From Siphonodentalium dalli (taxonomy: Eukaryota; Mollusca; Scaphopoda; Gadilida; Siphonodentaliidae), in assembly GCA_032622095.1 (NCBI GenBank), contig CP136062.1:12425710-12489709 (forward strand): DNA of 64,000 nt, written 5' to 3'. The notes under the pieces are model-generated. The model ran no database searches, was not told the DNA's origin, and worked only from the letters and a program-made list of their open reading frames with translations. Numbering within the stretch: the first letter of the stretch is position 1; every line of letters begins with the position of its first letter. Below, one piece after another: positions 53,869-64,000 of the stretch. The translations under genes were made by a program, and so were the position numbers.

Positions 53869-54770
53869 TAAAGGGAAAAAATAGCTTTTTATCATTTTTG
53901 ATTCCTGGGAGTCACTTTAAAGCATTTTAATGCATTTTACAGAGCCTGGTATTTCAGTCCAATGAATATCTCATGCTTGATGTGGCTATTCTTGCTGCTG
54001 ATGCCTTCTTTCACTTACATCAGCCAAAAAAATAGTAAGATTTTTCATAAAAAATGCCAATTTTTCAAGGTATTTTCAAAATTTTTCAAGGTGGTAATAG
54101 TCACATGATAATGCAAATGACCCATAACATGGGCATGTCAACGACACATAATTCAATTGTTATAAGAACCTAATTTAACAAGTATTTTGGATTTTATAGC
54201 CAGTGATATACATATATATATCATAAAAGTGTGTCATTTCCACTGGTGGGTATGGTCATTTGAAGGTTAATAGCACTAAAACTTGGACACATTTAAGAAA
54301 ATGCTTCAGCAATTCAAAGAGAGCATATCTTTATTCAACTAATTCAATGTACACCCACATCCAGTTATCTTGGATCACCCTTGCAGACCTGAAAATGTCA
54401 TATTTTATTCTTCAATGTGCTGATAAAGTCATGCGCTTGATGCTCAGCTGATCAGATCTGGACTCAATGACCTCACATCACCAGAAGTTCTCTCATGGAA
54501 AGAATATTGAACAGTCTTCCATAGCTGATCCAAGTTTGCAACACCAGACCCCTAAAACTGAGTGAAAATGGGGCCTGAACATGACTGGTGGTGGAAAATT
54601 GTGCTTTTTTGATGAATAATTTGTTAAAGGGGGTGGGGTTAAATTGTGTGTGATAAATAAAGAACCACAGAAGTGATATTGTTTTTGAACACATTTTTTC
54701 CATTGATGGGAAATTCTGAAGAAATGTAGGGAGTTACAATTATTCCGCGAAAAAGCGGGCTATCGCTTTA

Positions 54771-55221
54771 GGTTACACTGGTGTAAATAAGGTTCCGAGT
54801 GACATCTAGCGGATGCGGGAGGAATATATAGGAGAGAATAAAATAGACACTGGGCCCTGATTGGTCAATAGCCTTGTGTGCTTTTCACATAACAAAATCA
54901 TCACACCTCTTCCCTATGATTTCCCATAGGTAAAATAACCATTGGCACAGGAATTAACCCTTTGTAGTGAAGTTTGAATTTTTTGGTGTGGTCTAAAATA
55001 TGACTGTATTTTTTTATGCGGTTCTGACACTAGTTACGAAAACATAAGATTTAAAGGCGAATTCCCTGCTAGACAGACATGATTTTTTTGTGTAAAAAGT
55101 TTCCCAAAATGTCAATTTTTCAGATTTAAAGAAAATTTTGGACCCAACATTTATATTGGCAACACTATACGCTAAAACGTTAGCACTGAGGCCTATGGAA
55201 AACATTTACACCAGTGTAACC
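54771..55221 (+). mobile_element. MITE-like element copy 35
   Basis: Full copy. Marker base 54893 is C, the last C in the window. Confidence 0.85.
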
Positions 55222-56123
55222 TAAAGGGAAAAAATAGCTTTTTATCATTTTTGATTCCTGGGAGTCACTTTAAAGCATTTTAATGCATTTTACAGAGCCT
55301 GGTATTTCAGTCCAATGAATATCTCATGCTTGATGTGGCTATTCTTGCTGCTGATGCCTTCTTTCACTTACATCAGCCAAAAAAATAGTAAGATTTTTCA
55401 TAAAAAATGCCAATTTTTCAAGGTATTTTCAAAATTTTTCAAGGTGGTAATAGTCACATGATAATGCAAATGACCCATAACATGGGCATGTCAACGACAC
55501 ATAATTCAATTGTTATAAGAACCTAATTTAACAAGTATTTTGGATTTTATAGCCAGTGATATACATATATATATCATAAAAGTGTGTCATTTCCACTGGT
55601 GGGTATGGTCATTTGAAGGTTAATAGCACTAAAACTTGGACACATTTAAGAAAATGCTTCAGCAATTCAAAGAGAGCATATCTTTATTCAACTAATTCAA
55701 TGTACACCCACATCCAGTTATCTTGGATCACCCTTGCAGACCTGAAAATGTCATATTTTATTCTTCAATGTGCTGATAAAGTCATGCGCTTGATGCTCAG
55801 CTGATCAGATCTGGACTCAATGACCTCACATCACCAGAAGTTCTCTCATGGAAAGAATATTGAACAGTCTTCCATAGCTGATCCAAGTTTGCAACACCAG
55901 ACCCCTAAAACTGAGTGAAAATGGGGCCTGAACATGACTGGTGGTGGAAAATTGTGCTTTTTTGATGAATAATTTGTTAAAGGGGGTGGGGTTAAATTGT
56001 GTGTGATAAATAAAGAACCACAGAAGTGATATTGTTTTTGAACACATTTTTTCCATTGATGGGAAATTCTGAAGAAATGTAGGGAGTTACAATTATTCCG
56101 CGAAAAAGCGGGCTATCGCTTTA

Positions 56124-56574
56124 GGTTACACTGGTGTAAATAAGGTTCCGAGTGACATCTAGCGGATGCGGGAGGAATATATAGGAGAGAATAAAATAGA
56201 CACTGGGCCCTGATTGGTCAATAGCCTTGTGTGCTTTTCACATAAAAAAATCATCACACCTCTTCCCTATGATTTCCCATAGGTAAAATAACCATTGGCA
56301 CAGGAATTAACCCTTTGTAGTGAAGTTTGAATTTTTTGGTGTGGTCTAAAATATGACTGTATTTTTTTATGCGGTTCTGACACTAGTTACGAAAACATAA
56401 GATTTAAAGGCGAATTCCCTGCTAGACAGACATGATTTTTTTGTGTAAAAAGTTTCCCAAAATGTCAATTTTTCAGATTTAAAGAAAATTTTGGACCCAA
56501 CATTTATATTGGCAACACTATACGCTAAAACGTTAGCACTGAGGCCTATGGAAAACATTTACACCAGTGTAACC
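56124..56574 (+). mobile_element. MITE-like element copy 36
   Basis: Full copy. Marker base 56246 is A; all later copies are A. Confidence 0.85.
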
Positions 56575-57476
56575 TAAAGGGAAAAAATAGCTTTTTATCA
56601 TTTTTGATTCCTGGGAGTCACTTTAAAGCATTTTAATGCATTTTACAGAGCCTGGTATTTCAGTCCAATGAATATCTCATGCTTGATGTGGCTATTCTTG
56701 CTGCTGATGCCTTCTTTCACTTACATCAGCCAAAAAAATAGTAAGATTTTTCATAAAAAATGCCAATTTTTCAAGGTATTTTCAAAATTTTTCAAGGTGG
56801 TAATAGTCACATGATAATGCAAATGACCCATAACATGGGCATGTCAACGACACATAATTCAATTGTTATAAGAACCTAATTTAACAAGTATTTTGGATTT
56901 TATAGCCAGTGATATACATATATATATCATAAAAGTGTGTCATTTCCACTGGTGGGTATGGTCATTTGAAGGTTAATAGCACTAAAACTTGGACACATTT
57001 AAGAAAATGCTTCAGCAATTCAAAGAGAGCATATCTTTATTCAACTAATTCAATGTACACCCACATCCAGTTATCTTGGATCACCCTTGCAGACCTGAAA
57101 ATGTCATATTTTATTCTTCAATGTGCTGATAAAGTCATGCGCTTGATGCTCAGCTGATCAGATCTGGACTCAATGACCTCACATCACCAGAAGTTCTCTC
57201 ATGGAAAGAATATTGAACAGTCTTCCATAGCTGATCCAAGTTTGCAACACCAGACCCCTAAAACTGAGTGAAAATGGGGCCTGAACATGACTGGTGGTGG
57301 AAAATTGTGCTTTTTTGATGAATAATTTGTTAAAGGGGGTGGGGTTAAATTGTGTGTGATAAATAAAGAACCACAGAAGTGATATTGTTTTTGAACACAT
57401 TTTTTCCATTGATGGGAAATTCTGAAGAAATGTAGGTAGTTACAATTATTCCGCGAAAAAGCGGGCTATCGCTTTA

Positions 57477-57927
57477 GGTTACACTGGTGTAAATAAGGTT
57501 CCGAGTGACATCTAGCGGATGCGGGAGGAATATATAGGAGAGAATAAAATAGACACTGGGCCCTGATTGGTCAATAGCCTTGTGTGCTTTTCACATAAAA
57601 AAATCATCACACCTCTTCCCTATGATTTCCCATAGGTAAAATAACCATTGGCACAGGAATTAACCCTTTGTAGTGAAGTTTGAATTTTTTGGTGTAGTCT
57701 AAAATATGACTGTATTTTTTTATGCGGTTCTGACACTAGTTACGAAAACATAAGATTTAAAGGCGAATTCCCTGCTAGACAGACATGATTTTTTTGTGTA
57801 AAAAGTTTCCCAAAATGTCAATTTTTCAGATTTAAAGAAAATTTTGGACCCAACATTTATATTGGCAACACTATACGCTAAAACGTTAGCACTGAGGCCT
57901 ATGGAAAACATTTACACCAGTGTAACC
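57477..57927 (+). mobile_element. MITE-like element copy 37
   Basis: Full copy. Marker base 57599 is A. A private G-to-A change lies at 57696. Confidence 0.85.
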
Positions 57928-58829
57928 TAAAGGGAAAAAATAGCTTTTTATCATTTTTGATTCCTGGGAGTCACTTTAAAGCATTTTAATGCATTTTACA
58001 GAGCCTGGTATTTCAGTCCAATGAATATCTCATGCTTGATGTGGCTATTCTTGCTGCTGATGCCTTCTTTCACTTACATCAGCCAAAAAAATAGTAAGAT
58101 TTTTCATAAAAAATGCCAATTTTTCAAGGTATTTTCAAAATTTTTCAAGGTGGTAATAGTCACATGATAATGCAAATGACCCATAACATGGGCATGTCAA
58201 CGACACATAATTCAATTGTTATAAGAACCTAATTTAACAAGTATTTTGGATTTTATAGCCAGTGATATACATATATATATCATAAAAGTGTGTCATTTCC
58301 ACTGGTGGGTATGGTCATTTGAAGGTTAATAGCACTAAAACTTGGACACATTTAAGAAAATGCTTCAGCAATTCAAAGAGAGCATATCTTTATTCAACTA
58401 ATTCAATGTACACCCACATCCAGTTATCTTGGATCACCCTTGCAGACCTGAAAATGTCATATTTTATTCTTCAATGTGCTGATAAAGTCATGCGCTTGAT
58501 GCTCAGCTGATCAGATCTGGACTCAATGACCTCACATCACCAGAAGTTCTCTCATGGAAAGAATATTGAACAGTCTTCCATAGCTGATCCAAGTTTGCAA
58601 CACCAGACCCCTAAAACTGAGTGAAAATGGGGCCTGAACATGACTGGTGGTGGAAAATTGTGCTTTTTTGATGAATAATTTGTTAAAGGGGGTGGGGTTA
58701 AATTGTGTGTGATAAATAAAGAACCACAGAAGTGATATTGTTTTTGAACACATTTTTTCCATTGATGGGAAATTCTGAAGAAATGTAGGGAGTTACAATT
58801 ATTCCGCGAAAAAGCGGGCTATCGCTTTA

Positions 58830-59280
58830 GGTTACACTGGTGTAAATAAGGTTCCGAGTGACATCTAGCGGATGCGGGAGGAATATATAGGAGAGAATAA
58901 AATAGACACTGGGCCCTGATTGGTCAATAGCCTTGTGTGCTTTTCACATAAAAAAATCATCACACCTCTTCCCTATGATTTCCCATAGGTAAAATAACCA
59001 TTGGCACAGGAATTAACCCTTTGTAGTGAAGTTTGAATTTTTTGGTGTGGTCTAAAATATGACTGTATTTTTTTATGCGGTTCTGACACTAGTTACGAAA
59101 ACATAAGATTTAAAGGCGAATTCCCTGCTAGACAGACATGATTTTTTTGTGTAAAAAGTTTCCCAAAATGTCAATTTTTCAGATTTAAAGAAAATTTTGG
59201 ACCCAACATTTATATTGGCAACACTATACGCTAAAACGTTAGCACTGAGGCCTATGGAAAACATTTACACCAGTGTAACC
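58830..59280 (+). mobile_element. MITE-like element copy 38
   Basis: Full copy. Marker base 58952 is A. Confidence 0.85.
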
Positions 59281-60178
59281 TAAAGGGAAAAAATAGCTTT
59301 TTATCATTTTTGATTCCTGGGAGTCACTTTAAAGCATTTTAATGCATTTTACAGAGCCTGGTATTTCAGTCCAATAAATATCTCATGCTTGATGTGGCTA
59401 TTCTTGCTGCTGATGCCTTCTTTCACTTACATCAGCCAAAAAAATAGTAAGATTTTTCATAAAAAATGCCAATTTTTCAAGGTATTTTCAAAAATTTTCA
59501 AGGTGGTAATAGTCACATGATAATGCAAATGACCCATAACATGGGCATGTCAACGACACATAATTCAATTGTTATAAGAACCTAATTTAACAAGTATTTT
59601 GGATTTTATAGCCAGTGATATACATATATATATCATAAAAGTGTGTCATTTCCACTGGTGGGTATGGTCATTTGAAGGTTAATAGCACTAAAACTTGGAC
59701 ACATTTAAGAAAATGCTTCAGCAATTCAAAGAGAGCATATCTTTATTCAACTAATTCAATGTACACCCACATCCAGTTATCTTGGATCACCCTTGCAGAC
59801 CTGAAAATGTCATATTTTATTCTTCAATGTGCTGATAAAGTCATGCGCTTGATGCTCAGCTGATCAGATCTGGACTCAATGACCTCACATCACCAGAAGT
59901 TCTCTCATGGAAAGAATATTGAACAGTCTTCCATAGCTGATCCAAGTTTGCAACACCAGACCCCTAAAACTGAGTGAAAATGGGGCCTGAACATGACTGG
60001 TGGTGGAAAATTGTGCTTTTTTGATGAATAATTTGTTAAAGGGGGTGGGGTTAAATTGTGTGTGATAAATAAAGAACCACAGAAGTGATATTGTTTTTGA
60101 ACACATTTTTTCCATTGATGGGAAATTCTGAAGAAATGTAGGGAGTTACAATTATTCCGCGAAAAAGCGGGCTATCGC

Positions 60179-60182
60179 TAAA
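60179..60182 (+). other. Empty element site, junction TAAA
   Basis: Unit starting at 59672. Two T are missing relative to TTTAAA; unit step is 898. The next A/T tract, at 60388-60396, is also in a unique state. Confidence 0.9.
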
Positions 60183-61080
60183 GGGAAAAAATAGCTTTTT
60201 ATCATTTTTGATTCCTGGGAGTCACTTTAAAGCATTTTAATGCATTTTACAGAGCCTGGTATTTCAGTCCAATGAATATCTCATGCTTGATGTGGCTATT
60301 CTTGCTGCTGATGCCTTCTTTCACTTACATCAGCCAAAAAAATAGTAAGATTTTTCATAAAAAATGCCAATTTTTCAAGGTATTTTCAAATTTTTTCAAG
60401 GTGGTAATAGTCACATGATAATGCAAATGACCCATAACATGGGCATGTCAACGACACATAATTCAATTGTTATAAGAACCTAATTTAACAAGTATTTTGG
60501 ATTTTATAGCCAGTGATATACATATATATATCATAAAAGTGTGTCATTTCCACTGGTGGGTATGGTCATTTGAAGGTTAATAGCACTAAAACTTGGACAC
60601 ATTTAAGAAAATGCTTCAGCAATTCAAAGAGAGCATATCTTTATTCAACTAATTCAATGTACACCCACATCCAGTTATCTTGGATCACCCTTGCAGACCT
60701 GAAAATGTCATATTTTATTCTTCAATGTGCTGATAAAGTCATGCGCTTGATGCTCAGCTGATCAGATCTGGACTCAATGACCTCACATCACCAGAAGTTC
60801 TCTCATGGAAAGAATATTGAACAGTCTTCCATAGCTGATCCAAGTTTGCAACACCAGACCCCTAAAACTGAGTGAAAATGGGGCCTGAACATGACTGGTG
60901 GTGGAAAATTGTGCTTTTTTGATGAATAATTTGTTAAAGGGGGTGGGGTTAAATTGTGTGTGATAAATAAAGAACCACAGAAGTGATATTGTTTTTGAAC
61001 ACATTTTTTCCATTGATGGGAAATTCTGAAGAAATGTAGGGAGTTACAATTATTCCGCGAAAAAGCGGGCTATCGCTTTA

Positions 61081-61531
61081 GGTTACACTGGTGTAAATAA
61101 GGTTCCGAGTGACATCTAGCGGATGCGGGAGGAATATATAGGAGAGAATAAAATAGACACTGGGCCCTGATTGGTCAATAGCCTTGTGTGCTTTTCACAT
61201 AAAAAAATCATCACACCTCTTCCCTATGATTTCCCATAGGTAAAATAACCATTGGCACAGGAATTAACCCTTTGTAGTGAAGTTTGAATTTTTTGGTGTG
61301 GTCTAAAATATGACTGTATTTTTTTATGCGGTTCTGACACTAGTTACGAAAACATAAGATTTAAAGGCGAATTCCCTGCTAGACAGACATGATTTTTTTG
61401 TGTAAAAAGTTTCCCAAAATGTCAATTTTTCAGATTTAAAGAAAATTTTGGACCCAACATTTATATTGGCAACACTATACGCTAAAACGTTAGCACTGAG
61501 GCCTATGGAAAACATTTACACCAGTGTAACC
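61081..61531 (+). mobile_element. MITE-like element copy 39
   Basis: Full copy following an empty unit. Marker base 61203 is A. Confidence 0.85.
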
Positions 61532-62433
61532 TAAAGGGAAAAAATAGCTTTTTATCATTTTTGATTCCTGGGAGTCACTTTAAAGCATTTTAATGCATTT
61601 TACAGAGCCTGGTATTTCAGTCCAATGAATATCTCATGCTTGATGTGGCTATTCTTGCTGCTGATGCCTTCTTTCACTTACATCAGCCAAAAAAATAGTA
61701 AGATTTTTCATAAAAAATGCCAATTTTTCAAGGTATTTTCAAAATTTTTCAAGGTGGTAATAGTCACATGATAATGCAAATGACCCATAACATGGGCATG
61801 TCAACGACACATAATTCAATTGTTATAAGAACCTAATTTAACAAGTATTTTGGATTTTATAGCCAGTGATATACATATATATATCATAAAAGTGTGTCAT
61901 TTCCACTGGTGGGTATGGTCATTTGAAGGTTAATAGCACTAAAACTTGGACACATTTAAGAAAATGCTTCAGCAATTCAAAGAGAGCATATCTTTATTCA
62001 ACTAATTCAATGTACACCCACATCCAGTTATCTTGGATCACCCTTGCAGACCTGAAAATGTCATATTTTATTCTTCAATGTGCTGATAAAGTCATGCGCT
62101 TGATGCTCAGCTGATCAGATCTGGACTCAATGACCTCACATCACCAGAAGTTCTCTCATGGAAAGAATATTGAACAGTCTTCCATAGCTGATCCAAGTTT
62201 GCAACACCAGACCCCTAAAACTGAGTGAAAATGGGGCCTGAACATGACTGGTGGTGGAAAATTGTGCTTTTTTGATGAATAATTTGTTAAAGGGGGTGGG
62301 GTTAAATTGTGTGTGATAAATAAAGAACCACAGAAGTGATATTGTTTTTGAACACATTTTTTCCATTGATGGGAAATTCTGAAGAAATGTAGGGAGTTAC
62401 AATTATTCCGCGAAAAAGCGGGCTATCGCTTTA

Positions 62434-62884
62434 GGTTACACTGGTGTAAATAAGGTTCCGAGTGACATCTAGCGGATGCGGGAGGAATATATAGGAGAGA
62501 ATAAAATAGACACTGGGCCCTGATTGGTCAATAGCCTTGTGTGCTTTTCACATAAAAAAATCATCACACCTCTTCCCTATGATTTCCCATAGGTAAAATA
62601 ACCATTGGCACAGGAATTAACCCTTTGTAGTGAAGTTTGAATTTTTTGGTGTGGTCTAAAATATGACTGTATTTTTTTATGCGGTTCTGACACTAGTTAC
62701 GAAAACATAAGATTTAAAGGCGAATTCCCTGCTAGACAGACATGATTTTTTTGTGTAAAAAGTTTCCCAAAATGTCAATTTTTCAGATTTAAAGAAAATT
62801 TTGGACCCAACATTTATATTGGCAACACTATACGCTAAAACGTTAGCACTGAGGCCTATGGAAAACATTTACACCAGTGTAACC
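62434..62884 (+). mobile_element. MITE-like element copy 40
   Basis: Full copy. Marker base 62556 is A. Confidence 0.85.
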
Positions 62885-63030
62885 TAAAGGGAAAAAATAG
62901 CTTTTTATCATTTTTGATTCCTGGGAGTCACTTTAAAGCATTTTAATGCATTTTACAGAGCCTGGTATTTCAGTCCAATAAATATCTCATGCTTGATGTG
63001 GCTATTCTTGCTGCTGATGCCTTCTTTCAC

Positions 63031-63036
63031 TTTATA
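63031..63036 (+). other. 3 bp insertion at a recurrent indel position
   Basis: CACTTACATC has become CACTTTATACATC. The same spot carries +1 T near 31495 and 41843. Confidence 0.85.
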
Positions 63037-63789
63037 CATCAGCCAAAAAAATAGTAAGATTTTTCATAAAAAATGCCAATTTTTCAAGGTATTTTCAAAA
63101 ATTTTCAAGGTGGTAATAGTCACATGATAATGCAAATGACCCATAACATGGGCATGTCAACGACACATAATTCAATTGTTATAAGAACCTAATTTAACAA
63201 GTATTTTGGATTTTATAGCCAGTGATATACATATATATATCATAAAAGTGTGTCATTTCCACTGGTGGGTATGGTCATTTGAAGGTTAATAGCACTAAAA
63301 CTTGGACACATTTAAGAAAATGCTTCAGCAATTCAAAGAGAGCATATCTTTATTCAACTAATTCAATGTACACCCACATCCAGTTATCTTGGATCACCCT
63401 TGCAGACCTGAAAATGTCATATTTTATTCTTCAATGTGCTGATAAAGTCATGCGCTTGATGCTCAGCTGATCAGATCTGGACTCAATGACCTCACATCAC
63501 CAGAAGTTCTCTCATGGAAAGAATATTGAACAGTCTTCCATAGCTGATCCAAGTTTGCAACACCAGACCCCTAAAACTGAGTGAAAATGGGGCCTGAACA
63601 TGACTGGTGGTGGAAAATTGTGCTTTTTTGATGAATAATTTGTTAAAGGGGGTGGGGTTAAATTGTGTGTGATAAATAAAGAACCACAGAAGTGATATTG
63701 TTTTTGAACACATTTTTTCCATTGATGGGAAATTCTGAAGAAATGTAGGGAGTTACAATTATTCCGCGAAAAAGCGAGCTATCGCTTTA

Positions 63790-64000
63790 GGTTACACTGG
63801 TGTAAATAAGGTTCCGAGTGACATCTAGCGGATGCGGGAGGAATATATAGGAGAGAATAAAATAGACACTGGGCCCTGATTGGTCAATAGCCTTGTGTGC
63901 TTTTCACATAAAAAAATCATCACACCTCTTCCCTATGATTTCCCATAGGTAAAATAACCATTGGCACAGGAATTAACCCTTTGTAGTGAAGTTTGAATTT
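63790..64000 (+). mobile_element. MITE-like element copy 41, cut by window end
   Basis: Only the left 211 bp are in the window; the left inverted repeat is intact. Marker base 63912 is A. A private G-to-A change at 63777 lies just outside, in the core hairpin flank. Confidence 0.85.

Larger units (their letters stand above)
44794..55613 (+). repeat. Three-unit higher-order repeat (short-long-long), three copies
   Basis: Unit steps run 903-1353-1353, 899-1353-1353, 899-1353-1353. Each short unit has the TTTAA junction, and each is followed by the rare A in GTAAAAG (45535, 49140, 52745), spaced 3605 bp. The same A also occurs at 46888. Confidence 0.8.
59376..62980 (+). repeat. Three-unit repeat marked by G-to-A at both ends
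   Basis: G-to-A at 59376 and 62980, 3604 bp apart, occur nowhere else; both are followed by the AAAAATTTT form of the A/T tract. Confidence 0.6.
1..64000 (+). repeat. Satellite DNA array, 1353 bp long unit and ~900 bp short unit, head to tail
   Basis: The same sequence recurs in one orientation across the window. With the core base at position 189 as anchor, units begin at 189, 1542, 2895, 3794, 5147, 6500, 7853, 8752, 10105, 11458, 12811, 14164, 15517, 16870, 18223, 19122, 20016, 21369, 22722, 23621, 24974, 26327, 27680, 29033, 30386, 31740, 33093, 34446, 35799, 37152, 38028, 39381, 40734, 42088, 43441, 44794, 45697, 47050, 48403, 49302, 50655, 52008, 52907, 54260, 55613, 56966, 58319, 59672, 60570, 61923 and 63279. 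Steps are 1353 (37 times), 1354 (twice), 1356 (once), and 876 to 903 (10 times). The step classes differ by the presence or absence of one 451 bp element plus a TA. Units differ by only a few substitutions and rare indels, so the array is young or strongly homogenised. No gene lies between units. Confidence 0.98.

Noticed and set aside
1-64000. CRISPR array or bacterial repeat system
   Set aside because: The repeats are ~0.9-1.35 kb and contiguous, with no short repeat-spacer pattern and no cas-like gene.

Overview
The whole 64 kb window is one head-to-tail satellite DNA array; no unique flanking sequence is visible at either end. I see no protein-coding gene, tRNA, rRNA or CRISPR array. The sequence is AT-rich and low in coding potential. 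A long homogeneous array with a ~1.35 kb unit and an embedded TA-flanked inverted-repeat element points to a eukaryotic, probably animal, nuclear genome (heterochromatin or a centromeric, pericentromeric or subtelomeric block). I cannot name the species.

The array has two unit types. The long unit is 1353 bp: a ~900 bp satellite core plus a 451 bp insert. The insert has perfect 18 bp terminal inverted repeats (GGTTACACTGGTGTAAAT / ATTTACACCAGTGTAACC), is flanked by a duplicated TA, and has no coding capacity, so it looks like a non-autonomous DNA transposon (MITE). The short unit (876-903 bp) is the core without the insert. Using one fixed core position as the unit anchor, there are 51 anchors: 40 complete long units, 10 short units, and a final long unit cut by the window end. 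That gives 41 element copies, all in the same orientation and at the same core position, so the element entered one ancestral unit and was then amplified with it.

The most interesting signal is at the 10 empty sites. All 41 occupied sites have identical flanks, but the empty sites show five junctions: TTTAAA (exact restoration with a single TA, 1 copy), TTTAA (5 copies), TTAAA (2), TAAA (1), and loss of all six bases (1). Indels elsewhere in the array are rare. This suggests that the element left several units independently, with small end losses, and that some scars were then spread by array turnover. Pre-insertion relics with slippage are the main alternative.

Regional layout: 1-30 kb mostly carries the C allele of a marker inside the element. 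From 31 to 44 kb every element carries the A allele. From 45 to 55 kb there is a three-unit higher-order pattern (short-long-long, 3605 bp). From 56 to 64 kb all elements are A again. Rare variants shared at fixed offsets (13,516 bp, 10,348 bp and ~3.6 kb) record block duplications. The short ORFs in every unit are by-products of the tandem repetition and are not treated as genes.
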